This document shows positions 47,201 to 59,056 of a stretch of DNA of 64,000 bases, piece by piece. The stretch's first letter is position 1, and each line of letters opens with the position of its first letter. The stretch spans positions 31,744,001 through 31,808,000 of the forward strand of contig CM114273.1 of assembly GCA_050084515.1 (NCBI GenBank). Direction: 5' to 3'. The DNA comes from Blasia pusilla. Taxonomy: Eukaryota; Marchantiophyta; Marchantiopsida; Blasiales. The notes below the pieces were generated by a model, which was given only the letters and a program-made list of their open reading frames with translations, did not search any database and was not told the DNA's origin. The position numbers and the translations under genes were made by a program.

Positions 47201-50200
47201 ACAGACTGAAGTTGGAAAAAGATGGTTACTCACTGCATGAATGGCATCTCACACGAGTTTGGAAGGACACTTCTTTGGCACAGCCATGCACGGCCTCATT
47301 GAACGATAGATCAAGCTCAACCTACCACAACAGACAAAATCTCAACTGTCAAGTCCATCAAACCACAGAGAGGTGATTGGACAGCTGGAACGGGAATGAA
47401 ATCATTTCTTGTATTTGTGCAACCTAACTACAAATTACCACTACTTCCGCACAGTATATCAGTAGTGGCCTTTCTGTAACGATTGACTTACAGAAAAGAG
47501 CCCACAAGGAAAGTCTTCCACATAACTAGTGTTCATTCTCAAACGGTCAAATTGTTTTGTTTTCTTGGTTCAGGCAATTGCTGTCCCATGATGGCATTGA
47601 AGTATTTTTGTCTTACTAATTCTTACAGCAGACAAGGGGCTCACCTGTGTACTTCTGGGGTTCTGTCCTCCACCAAAGAAAGAGTTCAGAACCTGCACAA
47701 AATTACCAGATTGAATTAGAGTTATATCCAACAACACCAATACTGGTAGGCCAAGAAATGCCAGAGGTTGTCAAAGCGTTTAAATGATACCGGAGTAGAA
47801 TTATTCAAGAAATAAAAATAATATTAAATTAAAAAGTCACATTCATACCTCATTAACATCAAAGCCTCCAAAACCTTCAAACCCACCACTTCCAGGTCCT
47901 CCACCAGCAGTTGCACCTTCATAACCCTCAGGGCCGACCTGAACAACAAGAAGCAAGAATCAGTATAAGTTCATCATCCAGCTCCATGAGATAAACTATC
48001 TGAAAAAAAGTACTGACTTGCAGAATGAGCATCAATATAACTGAGACCTTGTAAAACCTCTCTGGAACGACTTCATGAACAGGACACATGATGCAGTGGA
48101 GGACAGAAAAGTGACTGTATTCACCTGATCATACAAGGATCTCTTCCCTTCATCTTTCAAGACCTGTAATCCCACCAATAAAGTGCAGAATTTCAAGGAT
48201 AACGAATATTACAATGTAGATAATTGCTCATTGGTAGATAGAATTCATTGGTCTAGGTCTAAACAGACAAGAACTCCTATTCCAAACATAAAAGAGTGAA
48301 ATGACAGAACTAAAGAATTGAGTTTGGAAATTATCTGTCATCACCACCCTTGACAGCCTGTTTGAGGTACAGACATGCTACCATCAAGTGAGTGGTTTGC
48401 AAGTTCCTTGATTTTCAAACTTTCTTTCTTGCTATATACCTTGTGTGTACCTCCACAACTTCTCTAAGTCACATTAGATTTTTTTAAGACACAACCAGAA
48501 AACACCAACCTCATATGCATGCTGTATTTCCTGGAATTTCTCGTCGGCTTTTTCATTTTCCTTGTTCATGTCTGGGTGATACTTCTTTGCAAGCTGTAAA
48601 CAGAGCATCGAAACATGTGTAACTCATTTCCTGGTTCCAAGGCAAAGCTTGGAAATGAAAGAAGCAATCCAATAAGATCAGGTCCATTAAATAAACTAAG
48701 ATATGAGACTAATACCCAAGAAACCTGCTGCAACCCCCCTACTGTACTCGGAACACAGAAGGAATCTCATACTCCCCATCATCGGCCTCCTTCCGGCGAT
48801 CAAGATATTACAGCTGTGTAATGAAAAGCGACAAGTCTTGATGCCTTTGTGTGTTTACAAAACAAAGAAACAGTATTAAGGAGAACATACCGCATAGTAT
48901 GCTTTCTTAATCTCTGCTTGGGTAGCCCCTCTATCAACACCGAGAACCTTATAAAAATCTCTCTTGCTCATCCTCTGAACACCTGAACAATCCGCCACAT
49001 GTTTCTAATTAAATGAGAGAATGAAACCATCAGCACTGTAGATCAAATCTGAATTCCCGAGAGTTGTGAGCAACAAGTTATAAGAGATGCAAGTATAAAA
49101 GACTGTCCACCTGTAGCATGAAATTCTCTGGTAAAACATTGGTGTGAGGCCAGCTTTTTATCCCTGACTAACTGCCTGTGACTTTCACAACCGCTCCAAA
49201 CTGCTGCAGTCACAGGGGAGCGATCATCAACCAGTTAATCCCCTTCAGATGGAAATTCAAAATTACTCATGTTTTGCTGCCACTTTTGGTAGGAACAAAA
49301 GAAGAGACAAAAGCAAATGTAAAGCCACTCCTTAACAAACTCCAGCACATCACACGAGTTAAGACTGCGAGAAAAAAAGCAGGCAAATCAATCAATCGCA
49401 AGATTCCTCTGTGGCTCAACAAGTAATGTTCTACATGGAGTGCTACCGGGACAGACAGTAAACAGATGCAAAACACAAGCAAGAATTCTTACACGGGAAA
49501 ATGATGATTTCTGCCTTCTTAAATCAACAGCACATCGTGTGATGCTGATTGATCTAAACCATCGCAAATAAATAAGAAGTAGGAAGTAACAAGCGACAAA
49601 TGTTGTTCAAAGGCACTCCTCATCACCAGCAGGAGTTCACCAAAGCTTCTACACCATCACCTTTGGCTTCTCCTAAATATACTATATTTCTCTGCACATA
49701 GACTTTGTCACTTGGCCTATCGTTGCACAATGCTGACCTAAGATTTGGGTATTTTTGGCATACTGGCACACAATCCGGACTCTGCAATCGGAGTTAAATG
49801 AATAATAAAATTGGACCAGTTGCTAAAAACGCTCGGAGAGGAAAGAAACTGGCATCCACATCCCTGACTGAGTATCTAAGTTCCACAAGGACATAAAACT
49901 TGGTTACAGATCGTTGAACGCCAAATCAGGATTTTAACATGTGATAACGGATGGGAGAGCTGCTGATGACTGCAGTCAAAGTGGTGAAACACGTGACTTT
50001 AGTGGTTAGACTTCATGAACTTGTGATTTTCGGACGGCCGCAATTTGCTACCTCGTTTGCTTAAAGTCTGCATTTCCGTCTAAAATAGACCTCCAGTACC
50101 TGAGTTAGATGGCGAGCATGCAAAGCCATGATATGAGTGCCAGGATCGCCTTGCGCAGATGAAATCAACGAGGATCGAATTAAACCCACCGTCCTGCACA

Positions 50201-50730
50201 TTTACAAAATTTCCGAGTGGCGAATAAGAAAAAGGGAATTCTTGCGGTCTCTGGGGCAATTCCGATAATCCAAGGACGAATGTAGAGCCCGTCTCAGCTC
50301 CGAGAAGACCTTATTTCGTCGTGATTCTACACGCAGCACGGAACGGGAACATGCCTCGCACAGTTGTGACGTGCTTTAGATCAGGTCAAATGAACTTCCA
50401 CAGTCCATATTCAGGTAAGAAATAAGCAAGAAGTCAATAACTGATGTGCCTTCCCAACGAATGCGTATCCGAAGTTTCGGTGGTTCCCAATCCGATCGAA
50501 AAACGAATAAATACAGTTGAAAACTCGAAATTCAACGTATTGCCACGGAGGAAAATTTTCCTACAAGTGAATCCCAAATACTGAAGCCTATTTTAAGAGC
50601 CTTCACCACAACCCTAAATTAGTTTCCATCGAAAAACCTCGCAATCGCTTACCGGAACTAAGAAAGGGCGCGAAAAGGAGAAATAGCTTTGCAGAGCACT
50701 GAGAGAGCGGCGCCACGGAACACGAGCCAT
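44205..50730 (-). CDS. Mitochondrial-type DnaJ/Hsp40 co-chaperone (type I, GFA2-like), 16 exons
   Basis: Type I J-protein that delivers substrates to Hsp70 and stimulates its ATPase; related plant proteins act in mitochondria. Exons in transcript order: 50653-50730, 48891-48974, 48510-48593, 48125-48163, 47849-47938, 47645-47692, 47234-47321, 46977-47041, 46450-46524, 46175-46247, 45891-45982, 45314-45385, 45027-45083, 44727-44775, 44475-44541, 44205-44304. All introns are GT-AG in my splicing and the sum is 1161 nt, 386 residues. Exon 1 gives a 26-residue Arg/Ser-rich presequence ([11 protein letters not shown]). The J domain has DFYKVLGV and HPD. A Gly/Phe linker follows. Four zinc-finger repeats are present: [24 protein letters not shown] and CVTCRGAG. 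The C-terminal substrate domain has [10 protein letters not shown] and GDQYVHV. The frame is intact throughout and nothing is missing. Intron 1 is 1678 bp and most others are 110-350 bp. Confidence 0.93.
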
Positions 50731-51394
50731 CCCTGGTCACTCCCTTCCTAGCTACGGAGGCCCGCCGGCCAGCCGCCTCAACAGACAGCAATAGTAGCGA
50801 CGCCGAAGGCGCGTGCGAGCGATCGAGTCCGGAACCGCGCAGCGAGTGCAGATGCGGAGAAAATTGGCAAAATCGCACATGCAGTGCCGTCTCGCTTTGC
50901 TCTCGTTTTCACGAAAGCATCCGGCACTTCTTCTCTGATGCGAATTCTGTGCCACCACTCGCGGCCAATTCAACTCCCCAAACACCTTTTGTGCCTCTCA
51001 TTGCTCCTCCGCACATTTCCAGTCTTCCCTTCGACCTCTCCTATCCGTCCTCCATAAGCACTCTTCAACTCCCGTCCCCTCCCCCGCTAAATAAACAACC
51101 TGTCATGCTACCAACGTCCGTTAACTTAGAACCCTCTAAGGTTCATGGGAAAGTTTAGTTACTCTTGGGAATTCCCAGGAAGTACAAGGACGGCACACCG
51201 AGAATCTATCGAGAGGAGCGTAGAGTAACATACGGAAGATGGGTTGGGTTGCAATACAATATCATGAGTGATTATCATTTCACCTAGTGTGTATTTATCC
51301 TCTGGTTTGCTAATCCGAGGTTGGGTTAGTTGATCTTGACTCTTCTAAATTCTCCGGTAAAATAAAAATAAATTTATCATGTTCTCCTCACTAG

Positions 51395-51560
51395 TGTGTA
51401 AGATTGTAGCACAATGGACGATTCCTCCTCCTGTAGACCAGCAGGTCGTGTGTTTGAAATCGGGTGGGATGCTCGCTTTTGCCTAAGTGTCCCTCACCGC
51501 TAAACTTGACTCTCATCCTCCATGGCCTAACCCGAGCCTGAATGGGCGCAAGGGAAGTGG
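51395..51560 (+). repeat. Candidate tRNA-derived SINE (weak)
   Basis: The segment has a box A-like tgtagcacaatgg near 51405-51417, a short stem that could be an anticodon arm (cctg ... cagg), and a box B-like ggtcgtgtgtttgaaatc about 35 bases later. This is the internal pol III promoter layout of a tRNA or tRNA-derived SINE. Box B departs from the consensus ggttcgaatcc. No acceptor stem closes, so it is not a functional tRNA gene. Confidence 0.3.
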
Positions 51561-51961
51561 TCAATGTGCAAGAAGCATATTGAGAGAATCTTGAACCCTA
51601 TGACAATCACAAGGTGTTGAACCAACTCCAAATGATAGAGAAGGCCGAGAAGAAACCACGTCATAATGGTAAAGGGTAAGTGGGGCAATACATAATAAAA
51701 TGAGGGGATGAGGATTCACCCATGATTGAGTCCCATTCTTGGAGCGAAAGTGAACACTTGCCCAAACTTCCATGGGAATATCCTCTTCGAAAATAACTTT
51801 TGTAAAAACAACATTAAGGTGAGCATCCATAAAAGAAAATTAGAGCCCAAACTCACCATAGATAACCAAGGAGGAGGAAGTTCGGAGAATTTCCCTAGCC
51901 TTGTATAGAAGGAAACCTTTACATGCTCTAAAAGAAGATTGTATTGGAAACAAGCCCCCAT
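51561..51961 (-). pseudogene. Decayed coding repeat of unknown family, copy 2
   Basis: Minus-strand relative of 18265-18780. The frame at 51561-51830 holds MDAHLNVVF, DIPMEVWA and SWVNPHPLILLCIAPLTL. The upstream part is in another frame (51716-51961), so at least one indel separates them. Function is unknown. Confidence 0.5.
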
Positions 51962-52265
51962 ATGTTTGAGGCATATGTTATAGTATTGTAGATTCCAACC
52001 TCTACTCTTCCTTGCTTGACCTCAAAGCACTCCGACCCTGAGCTTTGCAAGCATACATCTTAGGTTGAGTCTTAATGACTCAACCACTAGCACGTTCTAT
52101 AGGCAGCCAAGAAGCTATCAAGCGTTAATCGGGTCGAGTCTCCCCAAGTGCATACCATCATCCTAGGAAGCCACTTTTCCAAGCCATGACCAATCTCCCC
52201 AAATCGCTCGCTTTTAGTAGAGTGCGTCAGTTAATCCCTCAAAGTACGTCCAGAAAGGTACCTTA

Positions 52266-52460
52266 CACTAGTAGAAAAGGTGTTATTTTAAACCCATATA
52301 TTTGTGACTCGTATTATTTAGAGTCATTTGAACTACACTTAGTTACTCTAAAACCGATCAATTGACTCATGGATTACTCATATGATCGTGGAGTCACAAT
52401 TACTTACTAGAATAAACTCATAGAGGAGGGAAAAGTTTTTTTCCTTACTAATTCATGGTT
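52266..52460 (+). mobile_element. Possible CACTA (En/Spm-type) transposon end
   Basis: The sequence begins cactagtagaaaagg at 52266, close to the usual cactacaagaaaa terminal inverted repeat of plant CACTA elements. It is followed by short motifs in both orientations (gactc at 52305, gagtca at 52319, gactca at 52373, gagtca at 52401), like the subterminal repeats of these elements. The opposite end with a matching inverted terminus was not found in the window. Confidence 0.35.
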
Positions 52461-52857
52461 AATATTTTATGAATTACTTATTTATTATTATAAATAATGA
52501 AAGGTCCTCTTTGAGGTCCTCTTTAAGAAGCCACTATATCTCAAGTTTATATGGAATATATAAAAGTGATGCTAGTAGGTGTAACAGATTTAGATTAAAT
52601 CATAACAAGGAGATGTAAGGAAAACAAGTTAACCCTAAGTAGCTAAGTACCAAAATCCTGCGGGCTTCTCTTCAAGCACGTCGTCGTCGACCAAGGCGAG
52701 AAATCTTCTCTCTTTTTCTTCCGCGTGTTGATTCATACGTCTTTTTGTTCCTTTGGTTATGTCTTACTAGAATCATGTGATTGAAGATGCTATCACTTCT
52801 TCCATTCTCATCACATAAACGCAAGTAAATGTCGAGAAGGCCTTTGCGACTTGAATA

Positions 52858-53375
52858 TGTCACGTCTTTTAGGATAGATCGGTGAGATCTAGTAGACCGC
52901 CTTCATGAGTAATGGAGGACAGACTCAATAGGTCAAGGATGACTTGCTGAGGCCCGGAGAAATCTGAGATAGCAGGTTTCCCCTTTGTTTCGGCTCATTT
53001 GGAGCCATATTGAGGAACTTACTATTTTAGGTAAGTACCACTCTGAGTATATGATCCCCTTTCTATTTTGGGTAAGTGGCCCTTGACCTCCTACATCAGG
53101 TCAAGAGCCAAGGAGGTAACTTGAGAGCATATGTTACCATGGAGAGAGCTTGGGAGAGGGGAGGGATATACCTCAAGGAGAGACAGCTTGAGAGCTCATT
53201 CTCTCTTTGTTGACCCTCTTGGCATGAGGCGACGGAGCTATGGTCTTGCTTGCCTTGTGTGTGTAACCCAAGCCTCTCATTAGGAGAGTGGGTTTGGTTT
53301 GACATTGAGAGAGACATATGAGAGTGCACACATGTGAGAACTATGGTGTTGTGAGAAAGATTGGATCTTATTTTA
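52858..53375 (+). repeat. 518-bp flanking repeat, left copy (putative 5' LTR of element 3)
   Basis: Begins tgtcacgtcttttagg and ends gattggatcttatttta. It appears identical, base for base by eye, to 62284-62801, in the same orientation. The pair brackets element 3, so they are best read as its LTRs. Doubts: no clear primer binding site follows at once, no 5-bp target duplication is evident (gaata on the left, ttgga on the right), and the 3' border could extend beyond the shared part. Confidence 0.65.
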
Positions 53376-54960
53376 CAAAGAGAGAATGGGTGAGTGAGAG
53401 ATCGTCATGGGAGAGCTCACTAGTCACTCACTGGTTTTGCAGGTTGAGGATCGTATTCCCCGTTCAGCTATTCATGGGAGTGCTCACCGGAGCAAGAGCC
53501 GCTTACTTGTGATGTTTCCTTTGCCGATTTTTCGTATGAAAGAGTGGCGCGCAGAAGCGCTGCCCAATTTTTTATAGGGATTGAATATATGGGCGGGTTT
53601 CCCCAAGCCGGTGCTCTCAAGAGCACCGTGTAGCCTGCTGATTTGTATTTTCTCATGTTTTACATTTTCCTTGGGAGAAATCAGCACGGAAGCGCTGCCG
53701 AATTTTGTGTAGGAGAAAGAGTCATTGGGCTTTACGACAGTCCCCGTCAGCTTTTACTACAATGTTTGATTTAAAATATTTTTGATGCTGTCGTAGATCA
53801 TGAAGCTGTGCACGCTGTGCAATAGATGGTGCGCAATTTAAAGTTACGAGTAAAAAGTTATGGTCAATCTTGCAAAACTGCCATTGCTAGGTGATTTTTA
53901 GGGTTAAATTGTTCAAACCCTAAACGAGCCGCCACGCCGGCCGCAACCGCCGGCGTCAACGGTCAATCGTCAATCGTCACCTGCAACGGTCGGCCGTCAC
54001 CATCAACGGTCAACCGTCCACCGTCGGCCGCCGCCGCCTAGCGTTGCTCAGAGCCGCGTTCGTCCGTTGTCCACCCGTTGGTTGCCATTGCCGCCATTAC
54101 GGAGTGGAGGGTCTTCCACGACGACCTTTGATTCTCTAACTTGCATCGCCACCACATACTTTTTTTTGGCCGCCACTGTCATCACAATTTCATCATCAAC
54201 CAGTGATGGCACATGACCTTGGGTTATGGTGTTTGAGTTTTCATTTCATGCTGCTATGTTGTGATTGGTAGCCGCTCGACGACGATCGAGTACCGTGTCG
54301 GGACGCCCATAGCCGCAACGCGCCGCCGATTGCTGCGCCGTGCCGCTCGTGGTAGCACCGCACCGTCTCGATCACGGAGTCGCTCCTTCACAAAGGAGCA
54401 GAATGTGTGAATTGCTTATTGAGGAGGGTATGCCGCCAAGTGCCGCACCCCATTCCCGAGTGCCGTGCCATTTGTAGCCGTTCCGTGCCACCAGTGCCAC
54501 ATCGGACTGTTGGACCTGCACCGCACATCGAGGAGGTTTGAGGAGCGTCAATACGAGAGGAGTACGACTTGCTGATTAGAGGAGTTATCTTCATGACCAA
54601 GTTGGGGTCGAGATTTGCAGTTGGCGAGGAGCTACATCGACATTATTGTCAGGTTACCCATGCTGGTCTCTTACCCTGCACGTGTGAGGGATTTCCGGAT
54701 ATTGGTAAGTTATTTGAATATTGGGTGTCGTGCTGATGCTAGGAGCATCGATGATGTATGGGTTTAGGGGACATAGACATGTGTGGGATGTCCAAAGTTG
54801 AGGATGGTTTGTCGATGAGATGATAGATCACTGATTTGCCGCACCATTGTGCTTATTTCCGCACAGCACACGTCTTAGTGAGAGAGTGTAGATTGAGTGC
54901 CGCATGTTTAGTTTGAGTGATTGAGGGATTACTCGCGAGATTGAGAGTGATCATGCGATA
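53376..54960 (+). other. Element 3 5' leader
   Basis: Non-coding. From 53679 it aligns with the leader of element 2. It contains two copies of the aagcgctgcc motif (53553-53564 and 53688-53699) and a GC-rich stretch of gccgccgg-type units near 53930-54040. A tggtagc phrase near 54267 is a possible but weak primer binding site candidate. No gene. Confidence 0.6.
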
Positions 54961-54964
54961 GGGG

Positions 54965-56510
54965 CACAAGGGCCATCATAGCGTCCTTTCGGGATTTTGA
55001 GAGGCGAGGTAGTGGACCTGAGAGTAGCTTTGGAGGGTTTACCCGCAGTGGTGCGAGGTTTGAGGGTCTCCACGAGAGAGACCACCTCGATCTCCTTCTG
55101 TGTCATCTTCACATAAGGGGGAGCGTATAGAGGAGTGTGTTAGTGATCCACCGTACACATTGAGTGGTCCTACCAGTTGGGCATACGAGATGGACGACCA
55201 GGGTAGAGGACCGCGTAGGTTTTCAAGTGTTGTAGGCACTATAGAGCTACACGACTTCATTGCAAAGTTTAGGAATTGGTGTAACTCACAACGGGTTAGG
55301 AACTCTAGGGAGTTCAACCCGTTTAGAGCATGGAACGGTATGTTCCAGCATTTAGAGGGGGCGCCCATGGATGATTACCATGAGTTCTCCCACAGATATG
55401 CCCAGGAGATTGAGGCATGGCGACTCTACTATGACCCACACTATGTGTCATGGACGGAGCCATTCCCACATGGTGGCTAAACGAGCTCAGGCTATCCAGT
55501 CATGGTACGCAATGTTGGACCGGATCCTACGGACATAAGTGCGGGAGGGGGTGCTTCTTATGAACACCTCCCCTACGTTGAGAGATGTTTCTAGGACCGC
55601 CAAAAACATTGAGCGCAACATGGCGGAGGAGAGCGTAGCCACCATGGGTTCTGGGTGAGAGCAGTCACGATTTTTTGCACCACCTGTGCAGCAATGTAGA
55701 CTCCGAGATAGGTCGACTGTGGCACTACGAGCTCAGGGAGGATATTGGGAGGTCGTGCCACAGAGACCTTTGCCTTCATATGCGGCTCTGAAACAACCGC
55801 CTATGATTTCTTGTTGGTCATATGGTGGAGCTCATAATCAGCGTTATTGCACTCGTCAGGGTCATGGATGTGTGCCTCAGCATGGAGGAGGAGATGGTGC
55901 TCCACCAAGAGGTTATCAGTGTGACTATTGTCAGAGGTATGGTCATACACGCGTCGGGTGTTTCAGTTTACATCTTGAGTTACGTCTGGACCGAGGGCCA
56001 GAAAGGGCACCAGAGCGAGTAGTTGGTCCGGGTGGGCCTAGAGATCATGCACCAAGTGGTTCTGTTGGGAGACGAGGAGCTGGAGTTGCCCGACAGGATG
56101 GTGGAGCTACCCATGGAGGAGGTAGAGTCCCACCACCTAAATGCGTCGAGTTAGACGTTGGGCGTGAGGCTAGGATGGTTGCTCAGATACATCAGCTACA
56201 GGAGTAGATTGCCGCTATGGCATTGAGATTACCCGATGTCGGATCTGTGGCATCGACATCATATGGAGCAGCCAAAGATATGGAGGATCCTAGTTGGATG
56301 TGCGGGATTGTCCAGATGGAGGCCGTCGTAGTTGTGACGCGTGGATCAGCCCTAAAGTTGGATCCATAGCGAGGGGAAGCCAGGAAACAGACTAGACTTC
56401 CTTAGTCTTTCACGTTGTCCAAGGCGATGAGGACCCCATGGATGGGTCCTGATCAAAGTTCTTGGAAAGTTGGTGATGTTGTTGGTGTGCAGGCATGAAG
56501 GGCGATGGGA
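54965..56510 (+). pseudogene. Element 3 gag, broken
   Basis: The start codon has become ATA near 54978 (element 2 keeps ATG). The N-terminal part is readable at 55100-55480. About 300 bp of the capsid domain present in element 1 (7276-7572) are missing at 55479. The match then resumes with AIQSWYAMLD, and stops and indels follow. The zinc-knuckle region is intact in frame: CWSYGGAHNQRYC (first site, Tyr in place of the second Cys) and CDYCQRYGHTRVGC (55920-55961). The C-terminal part has TAG at 56205, 56367 and 56403; element 1 shows CAG or CAA at the last two. Confidence 0.85.
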
Positions 56511-57257
56511 GAAGCGAGTGCGATGACTCCTATTGTTGATGTTCATAAGGGGTATGTGTCGAGCACGTTGTTGGGGGCGGCCACTGTTGTGTACCGCGCT
56601 CCTTTATTTTCTCCTTCCGATGTTATGACGTTGGGAGGTACGCCCGCTGAGGTTTTTCGGATGGCCGCTACACTATGTGAGCATGGAGTTGGAGTTCTTG
56701 CGTCATGTTCAGAGGTGGTTGCAGAGGAGGTGATGGACCTGCCCTTGGAGCGGATGCTCGGACCATCCACGTCATATTCATGGCAGGCTGTGGTTGCTAG
56801 GATGGCGGAGATGCCCGCTAGACCCGCGATAGAGCGTGCCATGGCTTCTCTTGGTATTGTGTTGCTGGATAATCGAGGAGAGGTCTTCCAGTTGGTGAGT
56901 CCCGCAAGTAGAGCTTTTAGTCCGCACCGCATCTTGTTGGATTCAGGAGTGCAACCCTTGATGTTGGGGAAAGCGTCATTCAGAGGACTGGGCTTGACGA
57001 GAGCCAATGTGGAGCGTAGTCCATTCCGGATACAAACATCCTTGGGTGGAGCGAGTACCACACAATATATCACCCGACAAGAGGTCATGGTGAGGATTTT
57101 CCCAAGACATCCTACAAATGAGTCCGTGGTGCGAGCCAAGGCGATAGTGACTGATGCAGAGTCCTACGACAACTTGGTTGGTGGAGGAGTGTTATACCCG
57201 AGGGGGTTTTCCCTAGATTACTGGGAGAAGTCAACATTCTACAGAGGAGGATGGTAG
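56511..57257 (+). pseudogene. Element 3 gag end and aspartic protease
   Basis: An open frame of 250 codons. Its second half is a retroviral-type aspartic protease. The active-site triplet DSG is at 56940-56948 within ILLDSGVQPLMLGKA, followed by PFRIQTSLGG and AESYDNLVGG. It ends with TAG at 57255, where element 1 has a Gln codon (CAA). The protease itself looks complete and is the best-preserved copy in the window. Confidence 0.85.
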
Positions 57258-57329
57258 TCAAGTGATAGGCGCCTTAGCTCATTACCCGTTCGATTCAAAG
57301 GTGCACTGATCGAGCGAGGGCTAGGAGAG

Positions 57330-58637
57330 ATGGCGACCTTAGCAGCATTTAGTAGTGCCATCACTTGGCCTAGTGATTTGACTGAGGGACATGTCCATGC
57401 AGAGGATACTCCCGTTTTGGGCATTTCTATGGAGAGGAGTGTCATGGTAGCCGCATCAGTCTGTGGAGGAGAGGTGTCGCTTTGGGGCTCGACTAAGGAG
57501 CTTCGACGCTTAGCCACTGAGCATGTGCACACCGCGTGGAGCGAGACGCTTGCACTAGAGTGTGATGGGTCAGAGGAACCCCATGTAGGCAGGAGTGCAG
57601 CTATGACCCCTTTGGACACCACCTCGATGGTGTGGTGCATCCCAGAGGAGGGTATTCGGGTGTTGGATCTCTTTGGAGGGATCAACACTGGGTTAGTTGT
57701 TTTTTTGCACGCTGGAGTGTACGTGCAGCAATACCTATATGTGGAGATTGATGATGTTGCGAGGCACGCTTCACTTCACCATGTGGCGCTGTTACGCCTC
57801 CGTTTTCCCAACTTGTTGTCTGTGTTTGCCATACAGGGTTACCAAAGTTCCCTACCTAGGGACATTTCATTGTTGGGGGCGAAGGACTTGGAGCGGATAG
57901 GGACCATAGACTTGGTCATTGCTGGCTGGCTGTGTTAGGGCCAATTGAGTGTTGGACGAGGTAGCAGGTTAGGTGACACTCGGTCCATGTTGTTTTGGGA
58001 GATGATGCGGATCTTGTGACATTTACAAGAGCATCAGCCTCGTTCTCCAGCATACATTTTGGAGAATGTGCCAATTTTGGGCGATTCGAGGTCCTGCGTG
58101 GTGACGAGTGCACATGAGGTGCACGCATGGATCGGCCCGGTAATGTTGTTAGATGCGGTGAGTGTAGGTTCTAGAGCATACCGCCCGCGTCTTTGGTGGA
58201 CCAACTTGGTACCACATGAGGTATTGCGAAGGGCTTATGCGAGAGTGGAGCATCCCTCTGATTTGTTGGTGGATTCTATATTAGATCCGGGCCGTCAATC
58301 ACAGGAAGTGAGGCACGATGATCAACCGCCTTTGATTGTGGTCAACAGGAGTGGCATGCCACGAGCAGCCTTTCCCACATTGGTAAGTTTTCCCGCTTCC
58401 TATGCATTCAAGGAGGCCAAACCTGACTTGGTTTGGGATGACCAAGTACAGAGGTTGGTGGAGCCTAACGCCGATAAGCGAGAGCAAGCGATGGGATTCC
58501 CCACAAGAGTGACGACAATACGGTCACTATCAGAGGTATCACGACGTCATGTCTTGGGTCAGGCGATGGACCTGAACTGCTTGACATGGATTTTCAGCTT
58601 AGGAGTAGTTGAGCAATGTCGTTTGAGGATGCGATAA
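57330..58637 (+). pseudogene. Element 3 cytosine-5 DNA methyltransferase module, inactivated at the catalytic loop
   Basis: Same Dnmt3-like module and position as in element 1. Motif I VLDLFGGINTGL starts at 57660. Motif IV reads GWLC followed by a TAG: Pro is Leu (57930-57932) and the Gln after the catalytic Cys is a stop (57936-57938). Another stop (TGA, 58017) replaces the Arg codon CGA of element 1. Downstream all is readable: ILENVP, YRPRLWWTNL, REQAMGF, GQAMDLNCLTWIF. No indel occurs over about 1.3 kb. The three changes named are all C-to-T-type relative to element 1 or to a proline codon. Confidence 0.9.
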
Positions 58638-59056
58638 ATCACAAAAGTTGCATTGGTGTGCCCCATGCCTATCAAGATGGTTGAGGCAGTGGCTGGGGGC
58701 GAGACCCGAGGATATTGACACACCAAGGGTGATCGAGAGAGACACCCTTGGAATTCTTGGGATATTTTGCAGGTACGCCATGAGATGATAGCCACAACAT
58801 CGAGTGTGGTTCCGGGTACTGCACGTGGAGATGAGAGTTCTATTATCCGAGATAGGGTTGCACCATAGCAACCACCGACATCCGCGCCAGAGAGTCCTAC
58901 CGTTGTTACGATGGAGACTTGGGAGACAGATATGGGCCCTAAGTTGACAAGAGGAGAGAGGCATCGGATACACCAATTCCTTAGGAGTTCTATGAGTTTT
59001 TTTGCATTTAGTATGCATGATTTGGGTAGCTGACGGGTCCAGGGATCCGCATTGAG

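Larger units (their letters stand above)
50731..52265. other. DnaJ upstream region and intergenic DNA
   Basis: The first few hundred bases upstream of the DnaJ start codon are GC-rich and probably include its 5' UTR and promoter. A longer minus-strand frame here (50603-50878) merely overlaps exon 1 in another phase. The rest is intergenic apart from the tRNA-like segment and the decayed repeat listed separately. Confidence 0.45.

Noticed and set aside
50603-50878. A 91-codon minus-strand ORF over DnaJ exon 1
   Set aside because: Out of phase with the DnaJ frame, and it reads through the splice donor at 50652. The 26-codon exon 1 joins in phase to the J domain, which this frame does not.
53096-53329. 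A 77-codon minus-strand gene, present identically again at 62522-62755
   Set aside because: It is identical only because it lies in the 518-bp repeat; there is no domain, and LTR-like DNA commonly contains such frames.
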